Below are positions 49,294 through 58,621 of a stretch of 64,000 nt of DNA, in pieces. Within the stretch, counting starts at the first letter, position 1, and each line of letters starts with the position of its first letter. The DNA comes from Alistipes sp. UBA934 (lineage in GTDB: Bacteria > Bacteroidota > Bacteroidia > Bacteroidales > Rikenellaceae), in assembly GCA_002293535.1 (NCBI GenBank), contig DBDK01000010.1, positions 65,067 through 129,066 of the forward strand, written 5' to 3'. The notes below the pieces were generated by a model. The model did no database searches. It was not told where the DNA came from and was given only the letters and a program-made list of their open reading frames with translations. A program made the position numbers and the translations under genes.

Positions 49294-52200
49294 TTAGAAT
49301 GTCAATTGGAGACCGCCCGAAATAGTACGCATCGGGGAGTAATCAAGAACCATACCATTACCGATATAAGCATAGCGTGGGTCGAGACCCTTGCGTGCCG
49401 ACCAGAAGAAGAGGTTTTCACCCGCAGCATAGACGCGAATCTTAACCTTGTCTTTCAAAAGGCTCTGAGGAACGGTATAGCCGATCATAAACGACTGGAA
49501 GTTGAGGTAGCTTGCATCCGTCAAAAAACGGCTGCTACGAGCGCCTGCAAACCTGTCGCCGAACTGCCAGCGAGGCATATTGCTGTCAGGATTGGTTTCG
49601 GGATTCCAGGATTTGATCCAGTCCTTGTGGATAGCGCTACCGGCGCGATTCACGCTTTCGTTGGCAGATACGGTCGAAGCATAATATCCGTCATATACTT
49701 TACCGCCGATCTGATAGTCGAACGTAACCGACACGTCGAAATCTTTCACGCGAAGAGTCGAACCGAAACCACCATAAGCCTTGGGCAACATAGAACCCTG
49801 CTCATATCTGGCATTTGCCGAGGCATCATTGAAGTCGGTCGTAACATCGCCGCGAAGGATCTTTTCGCCGGTTACTTCGTCTACCGTGTTGATGTAGAAC
49901 AACGATTCACCATTCTCATCGATACCGGCAAATTCGGGCATATAGGCGTTATACATCGGGCCACCTACTTTGTACCACATATCTATGGTACCACCTTCGG
50001 ATTGGTTAAACCCGCCCCTGCCCATAGTCTTGGCTTCGGGAAGAGAGAGGATCTTGGTCTTATTGTGAGTGATGTTGGCATTGATAGACCAATCTACGTT
50101 GTTAGTACGGATTACCGTGCCATTCAAGGTAACTTCGATACCGGAGTTACGCAGGTCGCCGATGTTGTCATACATACCGCGGAAACCCGACGATTCGGGA
50201 ATCGACATCCAGAACAACAGGTCGGTAGTCTTCTTGTTGTACAAATCGATCACACCGCTCAAACGACCCTTGAACAGACTAAACTCAACACCAACGTTGA
50301 AGTTAGTAGTGGTTTCCCAAGTGATGTCTCTATTACCTTTAGTTACGGGAACAGGTGACATATGGATGCCGTCGCCGGAATCGACGATATCGAAGCGGTC
50401 GATGTATTGATATGAGCCGATGGCATCGTTACCCTGCTGACCTATAGAAGCTTTGAGCTTCAACATATCGATCCAGGTGGCGCTGGCCAGGAAATTCTCC
50501 TTGGACATAATCCAAGCACCACCGATACTCCAGAAGTCACCCCAGCGATTTTCGGGAGCAAAATACGACGAAGCGTCGCGGCGGTATGAAAGTGAAGCGT
50601 AGTACTTGCTGTCGTAATCGTACTGTGCGCTTAAGAAATAACCTTCCACGTTATGTTCGTCACGTATGTTGGACGAGGCATCGAAGTGAGGCAAAGCAGA
50701 ACCGTCCAACTCCTGAATATCGGGAGAGAACATACCCTGACCGCGACCCATCAATCTGCTGGTCTTTTGATCGTAGAATTCGTGACCGATCATCGCGTTG
50801 ATATTGTGATGGCCGAAAGTGTCGAAATAAGACACAGTTTGCAGGTTGTTAGTGCGGTATGATGTATCCACGGTCTTCTGGATGTAACCATTGGTGACAG
50901 CGGGAGTTCCATAGAACATATTACCGAACTGAGATGTGTTGCTCTGACCCCAGTTTACGGTGGTGGAGACACTCGCTTTCAGGAAGTCGGTGATACTGAC
51001 ATCCGCAGAAAGGGTTCCGTTGAGCTGATTGTCCAATACATCATAGCTGTTGTACTGGTTTTCACCCAATGGGTTACCGGTGCCGAGGAAAGGACGCGAA
51101 AGACCTTCGTATCCGCCCATACTGGCAACACCATAGTCATACATATCGTTACCGTGCTTATCCTTCAGAACGACGGGCTTGCCGTTTTCCAGTCCACGCA
51201 CGAAGATAGGATAAATAGGAGCGATGCCCGAAGCGTAGTAGAAAAGGTTGCTCGATCCTGCTTCGGTACCCCAGTTAGAGTTCTGATCCTGAATTGAGCG
51301 CGTATAGCCGACATTTGCACCGAATCTCAACCATTTTTTTGCTTGAAAATCAGCTTTCAAACGTGCTCCGATACGTTCGTAGCTCGAATTATCGACGATA
51401 CCGCCGTCGTTAAGATAGCTGAGACTCGAATAGTAGCTAACGTTGCCGCTACCGCCGTTCACGCTAAGGTTGTATTCCTGACGCATATTATTGTTGTATG
51501 CGGCGTCGAGCCAATTGTCTGGAGTCAGCCAGTATGTGTTGCCGTTGTAGGTGTATTCACGACCAAGAGTTGCATTGGGGTTAAGTCTGCCGTTAGAACC
51601 TACGAGCCACTCTCCCTGAGGACGAGAAAACACATCGTACTGAAGATTGCTGAGCATTTCCACGTTGGCTCTTGCCGTTGCGGCTTCTACGCTAAGCTGA
51701 TCTGCACCGTAATGGTTACGGTTGTACAGCTGAGTAAAGTATGCTTCGTAGTATTCACCCGGATCGGTGATCACGTCATACATTTGCATAGCGCGCGAGT
51801 TCACACCCATACGCATATCGAAGTTGATGACAGCATCGCCCGAATGAGCGCGCTTGGTGGTCACGATGATCACACCAGAGGCACCACGAGCACCGTAAAG
51901 AGCCGCCGAGGCAGCATCCTTCAATACGGTTACTGACTCGATATCGGCCTGAGGAATGTTCGACAAACTTGCCGGATATGGCGCGCCGTCCAAGATCACC
52001 AAAGGTGCAGTCTCTGCGAACATCGAAGAGATACCGCGAATGTTCACACCGCCTTCGGCTCTCGAACCGGGAGAATCGCCGGGCTGACCGCCGGTACCGC
52101 GAATCTGAAGACCCGGAACGGAACCGACGAGTGAATTCAACACGTTGGTCGTTTGGCGTTTTTCGATCTGTTCAGCAGAAACAACGGCCGCCGAACCTGT

Positions 52201-52545
52201 AAAGGCCTCTCTCTTAGCAGTACCGAATGCAACCACGATCACATCGTCGATGGCTTCGATGTACTGTTCCATCACGATTTCGATGATGGTTCTGTTTTCG
52301 ATGGCGACTTGTTGAGTAGTGTAGCCGATGGAAGAGACGGATAGTGTCCCGTTTGCCGGTGCAGAGATGGCGAATTCTCCACGAACACCGGTGATGGCAA
52401 CCGTGGAAGCACCTTCGACGGCGACCACAGCTCCGACGATCGGACTGCCTTCGGAATCGACGACATTACCGGTCACTTGTCTGTTTTGAGCGAACAGGGA
52501 GCCTGTCACCAAAACAGCCATAAGTAATAGTACAAATTTCCTCAT
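49294..52545 (-). CDS. susC: SusC/RagA-family TonB-dependent transporter
   Basis: A 1083-residue outer-membrane importer. The signal peptide is cut after LFAQ, followed by a carboxypeptidase-regulatory-like domain (TGNVVDSEGSPIVGAVVAVEG, about 25-100). The plug domain has KRQTTNVLNSLVGSVPGLQI and the SusC signature AASAALYGARGASGVIIVTTK near 210-230. A 22-strand barrel ends in a terminal aromatic strand (ISGGLQLTF). There is no STN domain, so anti-sigma signalling is not predicted. The leader is about 110 bases long, unusual in this window, and holds two small inverted repeats. Confidence 0.95.
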   Translation of the reverse strand: MRKFVLLLMAVLVTGSLFAQNRQVTGNVVDSEGSPIVGAVVAVEGASTVAITGVRGEFAISAPANGTLSVSSIGYTTQQVAIENRTIIEIVMEQYIEAIDDVIVVAFGTAKREAFTGSAAVVSAEQIEKRQTTNVLNSLVGSVPGLQIRGTGGQPGDSPGSRAEGGVNIRGISSMFAETAPLVILDGAPYPASLSNIPQADIESVTVLKDAASAALYGARGASGVIIVTTKRAHSGDAVINFDMRMGVNSRAMQMYDVITDPGEYYEAYFTQLYNRNHYGADQLSVEAATARANVEMLSNLQYDVFSRPQGEWLVGSNGRLNPNATLGREYTYNGNTYWLTPDNWLDAAYNNNMRQEYNLSVNGGSGNVSYYSSLSYLNDGGIVDNSSYERIGARLKADFQAKKWLRFGANVGYTRSIQDQNSNWGTEAGSSNLFYYASGIAPIYPIFVRGLENGKPVVLKDKHGNDMYDYGVASMGGYEGLSRPFLGTGNPLGENQYNSYDVLDNQLNGTLSADVSITDFLKASVSTTVNWGQSNTSQFGNMFYGTPAVTNGYIQKTVDTSYRTNNLQTVSYFDTFGHHNINAMIGHEFYDQKTSRLMGRGQGMFSPDIQELDGSALPHFDASSNIRDEHNVEGYFLSAQYDYDSKYYASLSYRRDASSYFAPENRWGDFWSIGGAWIMSKENFLASATWIDMLKLKASIGQQGNDAIGSYQYIDRFDIVDSGDGIHMSPVPVTKGNRDITWETTTNFNVGVEFSLFKGRLSGVIDLYNKKTTDLLFWMSIPESSGFRGMYDNIGDLRNSGIEVTLNGTVIRTNNVDWSINANITHNKTKILSLPEAKTMGRGGFNQSEGGTIDMWYKVGGPMYNAYMPEFAGIDENGESLFYINTVDEVTGEKILRGDVTTDFNDASANARYEQGSMLPKAYGGFGSTLRVKDFDVSVTFDYQIGGKVYDGYYASTVSANESVNRAGSAIHKDWIKSWNPETNPDSNMPRWQFGDRFAGARSSRFLTDASYLNFQSFMIGYTVPQSLLKDKVKIRVYAAGENLFFWSARKGLDPRYAYIGNGMVLDYSPMRTISGGLQLTF

Positions 52546-52693
52546 TGTGAAATAGAATTAAGTGAAAAATTAGGTTGAAAAGATTTCAATTTAGTGGTAT
52601 ACATTAAGTTTTGATTACAAATCGTAATCCTCTAACTCGTTGAGATAAGACAAATTACGGGACAAATGTAACATAAAATTTTTATTTATCAAA
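52546..52693 (-). promoter_or_regulatory. susC promoter (TTTG / N19 / TACATTTG) and 117-base leader
   Basis: On the minus strand TTTG (52690-52693) and TACATTTG (52663-52670) are 19 bases apart. The leader contains GATTAC-N5-GTAATC (52613-52629) and TTGAAA-N3-TTTCAA (52575-52589), both perfect inverted repeats that could be regulator or structure sites. No gene fits in this gap. Confidence 0.65.
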
Positions 52694-52708
52694 AATTTTT
52701 AATAACAT

Positions 52709-52752
52709 TAAAAAAATAAAAAGCCGGCCATCTCGTTGAGTGGCCGGCTTTT
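52709..52752 (-). terminator. intrinsic terminator of the FKBP lipoprotein operon
   Basis: A 12-bp stem (52719-52730 with 52741-52752, AAAAGCCGGCCA) and 10-base loop are followed on the minus strand by a T-rich tract (TTTTTATTTTTTT). It lies 17 bases after the FKBP gene stop and insulates it from susC. It is the clearest intrinsic terminator in the window. Confidence 0.88.
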
Positions 52753-52769
52753 GAGTGGAAAAAGAGTGT

Positions 52770-54083
52770 CTAATCCGCCTCGATGTATAGCTCGAAAATA
52801 AGGGGAGTGTAAGGCTGGATTTCGGTTGTAATTATTTGTTCCGTCGTGGTCTCGGAGTAACCGGAAGTACTATAGTTATAGTAGTCGTACATACCCCCAT
52901 AGCCATATCCGCCATAATAGTAATTGCTGCCGTAATTATTATAGTAGCTGTTACCATACATACTATTCATCATACTGCTGTACATATACTGCTGGGCATA
53001 GGCGCTATAATACTCCTGTTGCTGTTGAATAGCCTTGGAAAGTCCTGTGGCGCCATAACCATAAGCCGAAGTGAAAACTATGCGACTCCATTGACCACGG
53101 CGAAGGTCGGGAATGGCTTGATAAAACGCAGAGATATAGCTGCTCTTCTGGGTTTGAGGAGTGTAGCTCAGTGCAGTAAAGGAGGCATCGTTCGGCAGAT
53201 AATTCTCACCGATACGGCGCTTGTAGAACTCGTCGTGTATAGTTTCGATGTTGGTGTCGAAGATAAACCCGTCCAGAAATCTGCCCACGAACCATATTTT
53301 AGCGGTAGAGTCGGCCGTGAGGGCATATTCGGGTACGAAAGGTTTCTGGGGGAACTGCTTGAGCAGGTCGGCACGAGGGTGGAAATTGAGCGTATCCACA
53401 TAGATCATAGTGGCTATGGTATCGGTCTCGGCAAGACCCCAACGCAGCGTGGCGTGATCCAATACCTGAGTCTCCTCCCAGTCGAGGGGATTCTTGACAA
53501 CCTGCCGGACGGCCAGATCCTGAATGACGATCCTTGTGCCGTCGAGGCGAAATTGGCCACCATAGCCCTGGTCGTTGCTGTAGCCGTTCGAACCATAAGC
53601 CAGGTAGGACGGAATATAGAGCCTCACGTGAGAACCTTCGGTGATCTTCATTTTGGAACCATCGGGCTTAACGAGATCGTTTTGCAGCGCGAAGTGTTGG
53701 CCTGGCATCATCCCGTAATTCTCGCGATCGACGTAGGTGTATTCCGGAACGTAGTGAGTGTAAGGCGAATAGGTGCGCTGGCGAAGAGCCTGCATAGAGT
53801 CGCGGGTTGCGAAGACGTTGTGGTCGATGTCGGTCGAGGTGTAGTCTAACGAGAGCCACATAACAGTGTCGCGACTGGATTCGATGCGTTGGTCGCCGTC
53901 CTCGAAAAACTCGACATAAATACCGTTCGACTGCTCGACAGCAGGAATGCCTTTGTCAAGGACGTACTTTTTCATCCACGCGTCGAATGCCAATTTTTCA
54001 AGATCGTTGCCATTCTCCGGAGTGGCCTTAGCGCAGGAAACCAGCAGCAGTGCCGTTGAAAATAGTATGAAAAGATACCTCAT
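52770..54083 (-). CDS. lipoprotein with two FKBP-like domains and a Tyr/Gly-rich loop insert
   Basis: A 437-residue lipoprotein (lipobox LLVSC). The first FKBP-like domain covers about 20-210 (HVRLYIPSYLAYGSNGYSND, then the RIVIQDLAV strand), the second about 215-437 (GQWSRIVFTSAYGYGATGLSKAI, closing TPLIFELYI). Between GYGATG and the last strand, where FKBPs have the short 80s loop, lies an insert of about 59 residues (353-411), with 19 Tyr and many Gly, Asn, Ser and Gln. Isomerase activity is uncertain because the active-site residues are poorly kept. The start at 54083 is 2 bases after the upstream FKBP stop. Confidence 0.8.
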   Translation of the reverse strand: MRYLFILFSTALLLVSCAKATPENGNDLEKLAFDAWMKKYVLDKGIPAVEQSNGIYVEFFEDGDQRIESSRDTVMWLSLDYTSTDIDHNVFATRDSMQALRQRTYSPYTHYVPEYTYVDRENYGMMPGQHFALQNDLVKPDGSKMKITEGSHVRLYIPSYLAYGSNGYSNDQGYGGQFRLDGTRIVIQDLAVRQVVKNPLDWEETQVLDHATLRWGLAETDTIATMIYVDTLNFHPRADLLKQFPQKPFVPEYALTADSTAKIWFVGRFLDGFIFDTNIETIHDEFYKRRIGENYLPNDASFTALSYTPQTQKSSYISAFYQAIPDLRRGQWSRIVFTSAYGYGATGLSKAIQQQQEYYSAYAQQYMYSSMMNSMYGNSYYNNYGSNYYYGGYGYGGMYDYYNYSTSGYSETTTEQIITTEIQPYTPLIFELYIEAD

Positions 54084-54085
54084 AA

Positions 54086-54745
54086 TCAATCAATAATCTT
54101 AATGTCTGAGAGCTCGAAAACCAGTGAACTGCCTCCCGGAACATTATAAACGCTCTTGGAGCCGAAACCCGCGTCGGAGGTGAGATAAATCCTGACGATG
54201 TCACTCACGGCATCGTTCGAGGGATCGTCATCGTCCAAGCCTTCCGCGGCCTTACAGCCCAGTAACGCAACTTGTACCGATTTTAGTATGCCGGGGTCGC
54301 TGCCGACCTTGATTCTAAGGGGTGTGGTGGGCCAAAATTCAGGGTTGAAATCGGCGTTACTATTGGACAGAACCTCGCGACGTGCCTCTATGTTGGTGTA
54401 AAAAGTGGAAGCACTGTCGAAACTACCGGTGTAGATTCGAGCGTCGAAGTGGAACGAAACACTGTCGTCCTGAGCAACGGCAGGCAAGGCGCCTCTCCCG
54501 TCGCGCTCCTCCAGATCGGCAAGATATTCATTTACGATGTAACGGTAGGTTCCCCGCTGGACGATGTCATAATAACCACTGACGATTTGAGGCGCTGGAT
54601 CGGGAAGATTTCCGCGCTCGTAAATATTAGCGCGCTTCAAATCTTCCACGATTCGCTCCCGCGCACGGTTGATTGAGTCATCGGACTCGCCACACGAAAC
54701 GAGCATCGCTGCACACACACACGCATATATAAAGTAACGATACAT
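54086..54745 (-). CDS. single-domain FKBP-like lipoprotein
   Basis: A 219-residue lipoprotein (lipobox LVSC). A helical segment with INRARERIVEDLKRANIYE precedes one FKBP-like domain: DSVSFHFDARIYTGSFDSASTF, then a PLRIKVGSDPGILKSVQVALLG helix and RIYLTSDAGFGSKSVYNVPGGSSLVFELSDIKI. VPGGSSLVFEL is the normal end of an FKBP (usual form IPP...L.FEVEL). It precedes the larger FKBP protein in one unit; paired FKBP lipoproteins are common in Bacteroidetes and may fold surface or secreted proteins. The start is the ATG 6 bases after TATCTTTG. Confidence 0.8.
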   Translation of the reverse strand: MYRYFIYACVCAAMLVSCGESDDSINRARERIVEDLKRANIYERGNLPDPAPQIVSGYYDIVQRGTYRYIVNEYLADLEERDGRGALPAVAQDDSVSFHFDARIYTGSFDSASTFYTNIEARREVLSNSNADFNPEFWPTTPLRIKVGSDPGILKSVQVALLGCKAAEGLDDDDPSNDAVSDIVRIYLTSDAGFGSKSVYNVPGGSSLVFELSDIKIID

Positions 54746-54751
54746 CGCGTG

Positions 54752-54759
54752 CAAAGATA
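54752..54759 (-). promoter_or_regulatory. -7 promoter element TATCTTTG of the FKBP lipoprotein operon
   Basis: TATCTTTG on the minus strand ends 6 bases before the ATG at 54745, 12 bases after the PiT stop. Confidence 0.65.
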
Positions 54760-54771
54760 CGACAATAATTT

Positions 54772-56991
54772 CTATAGTCCGCTTTCGACGAAATATTTTT
54801 GGCTCTTAAGCAGATTTCGCGACTGAAGCACCATAGTTTTGGTCTCGTTGAGGATACCCAGATAGAGCACACTTGTTTTGGTGCCACCGGTCTCTTTCTG
54901 AATACGGCGTAACTGGTTCTTGATCACTTCCGAGATCATCTCCATAAGTTTGTCGCGCATTACCATCACCTCGTCCATCTGAGAGAAGTCGTTGGTTTCG
55001 AGCATCCCGTTTATGGTGGTGTAGAGCTTCTTCACATTGTCATTCACCTTGCGCAGGTCGGCCACCTGGTCTTTGGAGAAGCCCTTGTGATTGTTGTCGA
55101 TATGGTTGAAAGCCGGGCGCGTAATGTGCACCAAAGCCTTGGTTACCTCCGATAGATAATCCACCACCTGAACATAATAATGTACCGTCTCTATATCGAC
55201 TCCTTCCAGTTTATGCAGGATGGGCATCATCTCGTACTTTCGTTCGCGTGATTTGTAGAACAGTTCGTTGGACTCCTTCACCAATTGGCGTAGCGCCTTG
55301 CGGTTCTCTTTCATCACGGCCACCATCGTGCGGTTATAGATCTCGGTCACGCTGTCCATCACACCCCGCACCTCGTCGGAACACTGCTGAAGAATGGCTC
55401 GCGAATCGTCCGAAATGGTGAGCCAGCTCTCTTTGTGGTCGTCGTCGAGGTTTTCTATCCTTTTGGCTTTCAGGTTGCTGCGCAGGATCATCCATAGTGC
55501 CAGTGCCGAGATGATAATGATAGCCACCGTGCCGCCATACATCAGCGCTATTGCAATCGCAAAAGCGATAACGAATGCTCCCAATCCCGTGACAAACCAA
55601 CCCATAACGACCGTCACCACACCCGAAATACGATAGACGGCAGTTTCACGACCCCACGCCCTGTCGGCCAGCGACGTTCCCATCGCCACCATAAACGTCA
55701 CGTAAGTGGTCGAAAGCGGAAGTTTGAGCGATGTACCGAATGCAATCAGCAACGACGAACAGATCAGGTTCACCGTTGCGCGGATCAGGTCATAATGCTC
55801 GGTACCTTTTTCCGCTGCGCTCAAAACCTCGAAACGGCGATTGATCCACCCCTGGGCTCTCTCTGGCAGAATCATTTTGTAGCTATTATTCACAGCTACG
55901 GCTACCCTGACGATTGCGCGAGAGAACATTGTGGAACTGTATTTCTCCTCGCCCTCTTTTTGGGAGGCGAGCTTGATCTCGGTTTCGGTGACGTGCATCG
56001 CCTTTTTGGAAAACCACAAAGTGAAGATCATAATGAGTCCTGCACCCAACAACAACAACCAGTTGGCCGGTACGTCGTTTCGCAATCCACCCATCATCAT
56101 ATCCATATTACCCGTGTCGGCAGCCATCTTATAAGAGTCCCAACCGGCGATGGGCACCCCGATGAAGTTCACGAGGTCGTTACCTGCAAACGCGAGGGCC
56201 AGCGAGAACGTACCGATCAGGATCGTGACCTTAAGAATATTAACCTTGGCGAGCTGCAGCGCAAGCAGAATCAGCGACGAGGCCACCCACATTCCCGCAA
56301 TTACCAGTGCTGTGTGGGCATTGACAAAATCGAGGAAAGCTGTCCCTCCGAGAGGAGCTTTCAGACCCTTAATAATCACATAATAGAGGATCATCGTCAC
56401 TGCGATACCGCACCACGCAGCCCCGAAGTTACGAAACACCTTTTGATAACGGAACGAAAACAGCAGGCGGGAAATGTACATCACGAACGTACCAACGACG
56501 ATAGCTGCAACCACCGAAGCAAGAATCCCCGATACGATACCCATAGCCCTTGCCGTGTTTATATACTGACCGATGCTGTCTAAAGCGGCATCCGAACCCC
56601 AAATCTTAACCAACGAAACTGCGATCGCAGCACCAAGCAGCGCAAAAATCAACGAAACGGTTGTGGAAGTGGGCAGTCCCAGCGAGTTGTAAACATCCAG
56701 CAGCACCACATTTCCCAACATCACGGCCAGATAGAGCATCATCACCTCCTTGAAGGTGAACAGCTCCGGATTGAACATCCCGGTGCGCGCGACCTCCATC
56801 ATACCGCTCGAAGTGAGCGTCCCGACAATGATACCTATAGAAGCGACTAAGAGAATAATACGCATCGGGGCAGCCTTGGAACCTATGGCCGAGTTGAGGA
56901 AATTGACGGCGTCGTTGGTTACGCCCACAAAAAGACCCGAAATGGCAGTAATTGCCAGAATAACAAGAACTACTGTAAAAATTATTTCCAT
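54772..56991 (-). CDS. PiT-family phosphate transporter fused to a PhoU-like domain
   Basis: A 739-residue inner-membrane protein. The first PiT signature, VGVTNDAVNFLNSAIGSKAA, is at about 25-44, and the mirrored second, FAGNDLVNFIGVPIAGWD, near 267-284. About eleven helices reach to residue 510. The rest (about 515-739) is a helical PhoU-like (DUF47) domain with SDEVRGVMDSVTEIYNRT and HKLEGVDIETVHYYVQVVDYLSEVTKALVHI. PiT proteins move phosphate with H+ or Na+; PhoU-like partners are usually separate proteins, but this fusion is seen in Bacteroidetes. The start is the ATG 8 bases after TATTTTTG; a GTG lies 9 bases further up. Confidence 0.92.
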   Translation of the reverse strand: MEIIFTVVLVILAITAISGLFVGVTNDAVNFLNSAIGSKAAPMRIILLVASIGIIVGTLTSSGMMEVARTGMFNPELFTFKEVMMLYLAVMLGNVVLLDVYNSLGLPTSTTVSLIFALLGAAIAVSLVKIWGSDAALDSIGQYINTARAMGIVSGILASVVAAIVVGTFVMYISRLLFSFRYQKVFRNFGAAWCGIAVTMILYYVIIKGLKAPLGGTAFLDFVNAHTALVIAGMWVASSLILLALQLAKVNILKVTILIGTFSLALAFAGNDLVNFIGVPIAGWDSYKMAADTGNMDMMMGGLRNDVPANWLLLLGAGLIMIFTLWFSKKAMHVTETEIKLASQKEGEEKYSSTMFSRAIVRVAVAVNNSYKMILPERAQGWINRRFEVLSAAEKGTEHYDLIRATVNLICSSLLIAFGTSLKLPLSTTYVTFMVAMGTSLADRAWGRETAVYRISGVVTVVMGWFVTGLGAFVIAFAIAIALMYGGTVAIIIISALALWMILRSNLKAKRIENLDDDHKESWLTISDDSRAILQQCSDEVRGVMDSVTEIYNRTMVAVMKENRKALRQLVKESNELFYKSRERKYEMMPILHKLEGVDIETVHYYVQVVDYLSEVTKALVHITRPAFNHIDNNHKGFSKDQVADLRKVNDNVKKLYTTINGMLETNDFSQMDEVMVMRDKLMEMISEVIKNQLRRIQKETGGTKTSVLYLGILNETKTMVLQSRNLLKSQKYFVESGL

Positions 56992-56999
56992 AATAGCCA

Positions 57000-57007
57000 C
57001 AAAAATA
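57000..57007 (-). promoter_or_regulatory. -7 promoter element TATTTTTG of the PiT gene
   Basis: TATTTTTG on the minus strand ends 8 bases before the ATG at 56991. Confidence 0.55.
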
Positions 57008-57037
57008 GTACGATATTTCGGATTACAAAAAATTTAG

Positions 57038-57045
57038 TACCTTTG
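57038..57045 (+). promoter_or_regulatory. -7 promoter element TACCTTTG of the binding-protein gene
   Basis: TACCTTTG lies 34 bases before the ATG at 57080. The leader contains GATTTT-AAC-AAAATC (57053-57067), a small perfect inverted repeat that could be an operator. Confidence 0.6.
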
Positions 57046-57079
57046 TATCGATGATTTTAACAAAATCGTAATAATTTTT

Positions 57080-58027
57080 ATGAAACCCAAATTCCTGTAT
57101 GTCGTGGTGGCGATCCTGCTTGCTTTTTCCTCCTGCGCCGACACCGAAAACCCAAATCTTCCCGACCAACTTCAAGTGGGAGTGCTGCTCAAAGCCCAAA
57201 CAAACTCGTTCCGTACCGCTCTCGGATATTATGCGGTGGACGCCCTCGAAAAGAAAGGGATCACCTATGTGATGTACATTGCACAAAACGCGGGCCAACA
57301 AGCTCACCAGATAGAAATGGCCGCTCTGTCGGGATGCCACGTCATTATAGTTGTACCCGAAGGGATCAACGAGCGAGCCCTCACTCCCGCCATTACTGCC
57401 AATGTGCCGATAATCCTTTTCGAGGATAACGCACAAAGCGAGGAGTATTCCGCTTTGGTAAAAGGCGACAACGTCGGAGCAGGTGAAAATGCCGCCCACT
57501 ATATGTTCTCGAAAGGAGTCAAGAATCCCGTTGTTTTCGATGTGGAACAAGACCCTGCCTCGAGCAATGCGCGAGTCGAAGGTTTCGAAACACAGATGCA
57601 CGCCCTGATGGGTTCCGAAGAAACGATAGTTCACCAAACCCTCCGTACCTATACAAGGGAAGCAGGCTACAATGCGGCCGAGGCGCTTTTGAGCCAGGGC
57701 AGCAAGTGGATCATAGACGCATTTTATGCGCAAGACGATGAAATTGCGATGGGTGTGTTGGATGCGATCAAAGATTCGGGACGTACGGACATCAAGGTTG
57801 TAATTGGATGTGGCGGCTCACAGGAGATGATGGATAGAATCCTGACGACAACCTACACAGATGTGGCGACTACACTCTATTCACCTTCGATGATCACTAA
57901 GTGTGTGGATATAGCAGGGGAGATACTGAAAGGTAATATGCCGACTCCGAGGCAGGTAGTAGTACCGGCAACGATCATAAATAAAGATAACGCTACGGAG
58001 TATCTGAACTCGGACTCGCCTTATTAA
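57080..58027 (+). CDS. orphan type 1 periplasmic sugar-binding-protein-like lipoprotein
   Basis: A 315-residue lipoprotein (lipobox FSSC). The two-lobed ribose/galactose-binding fold shows VGVLLKAQTNSFRTALGYYAVDALEKK and the first-lobe edge GCHVIIVVPEGINERALTPAI near 93. VPIILFEDNAQ, FDVEQDPASSNARVEGFE near 152, and DAFYAQDDEIAMGVLDAIKDSGR near 213 complete it. Such proteins normally serve ABC importers, which are not encoded here and are rare in Bacteroidetes. It could instead feed a sensor or a quorum-type signal. It stands alone between two minus-strand genes. Confidence 0.85.
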   Translation: MKPKFLYVVVAILLAFSSCADTENPNLPDQLQVGVLLKAQTNSFRTALGYYAVDALEKKGITYVMYIAQNAGQQAHQIEMAALSGCHVIIVVPEGINERALTPAITANVPIILFEDNAQSEEYSALVKGDNVGAGENAAHYMFSKGVKNPVVFDVEQDPASSNARVEGFETQMHALMGSEETIVHQTLRTYTREAGYNAAEALLSQGSKWIIDAFYAQDDEIAMGVLDAIKDSGRTDIKVVIGCGGSQEMMDRILTTTYTDVATTLYSPSMITKCVDIAGEILKGNMPTPRQVVVPATIINKDNATEYLNSDSPY

Positions 58028-58035
58028 ACCGCGCC

Positions 58036-58617
58036 TTAGAGTTTTTTGAGCGACTGACGAATGACATCCTCGACCGAAAGGCCGGGGTTGTCTTTTATTA
58101 TAGTACGCACGACTTTGTCAGACGCCGAGCGAGAGAATCCCAGCATCGAGAGGGCCGCGAGTGCTTCGTAGAGAATACCCTCGTCGGGAACGGCGCCGGC
58201 TGTCGAGGAGGAAGTGATACCGGTCATTTTGTCACGCAGTTCGACGATGATCTTTTCGGCGGTCTTCAAACCCAGTCCCTTGACATTTTTGAGCAACACT
58301 GCGTTCTCGCTCGAAATGATGTTGGCCAGCTCGGAAGGGGAGTAGGTCGAAAGCACCATCCGCGCGATGCTCGGCCCCACGCCAGAAACACTTATCAGAC
58401 GACGGAACACCTCTCTCTCGGCCTGAGTGAAGAATCCGAACAGAATCTGCGCATCCTCCCGCACAACGAAATGGACGTACAGTTTTGCTTCTGTTTGTTT
58501 TTCGATCTCGGCAAAAGTCTGCAGCGAAATGTTGAGGTAATAGCCCACACCTGCAGAATCAATAACGGCGTAAGCAGGAGTCAGGTCGGCAACTCGGCCG
58601 GAAATATATTCATACAT
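58036..58617 (-). CDS. ruvA: Holliday junction DNA helicase subunit RuvA
   Basis: RuvA binds four-way junctions as a tetramer and loads RuvB. The 193-residue product begins MYEYISGRVADLTPAYAVIDSAGVGYYLNIS. HFVVREDAQILFGFFTQAEREVFRRLISVSGVGPSIA contains the first HhH motif, and VKGLGLKTAEKIIVELRDK the second. The C-terminal domain III has EALAALSMLGFSRSASDKVV, which contacts RuvB. The start is the ATG 4 bases after TATCTTTG; the frame is open further upstream through the promoter. Confidence 0.96.
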   Translation of the reverse strand: MYEYISGRVADLTPAYAVIDSAGVGYYLNISLQTFAEIEKQTEAKLYVHFVVREDAQILFGFFTQAEREVFRRLISVSGVGPSIARMVLSTYSPSELANIISSENAVLLKNVKGLGLKTAEKIIVELRDKMTGITSSSTAGAVPDEGILYEALAALSMLGFSRSASDKVVRTIIKDNPGLSVEDVIRQSLKKL

Positions 58618-58621
58618 TTTG

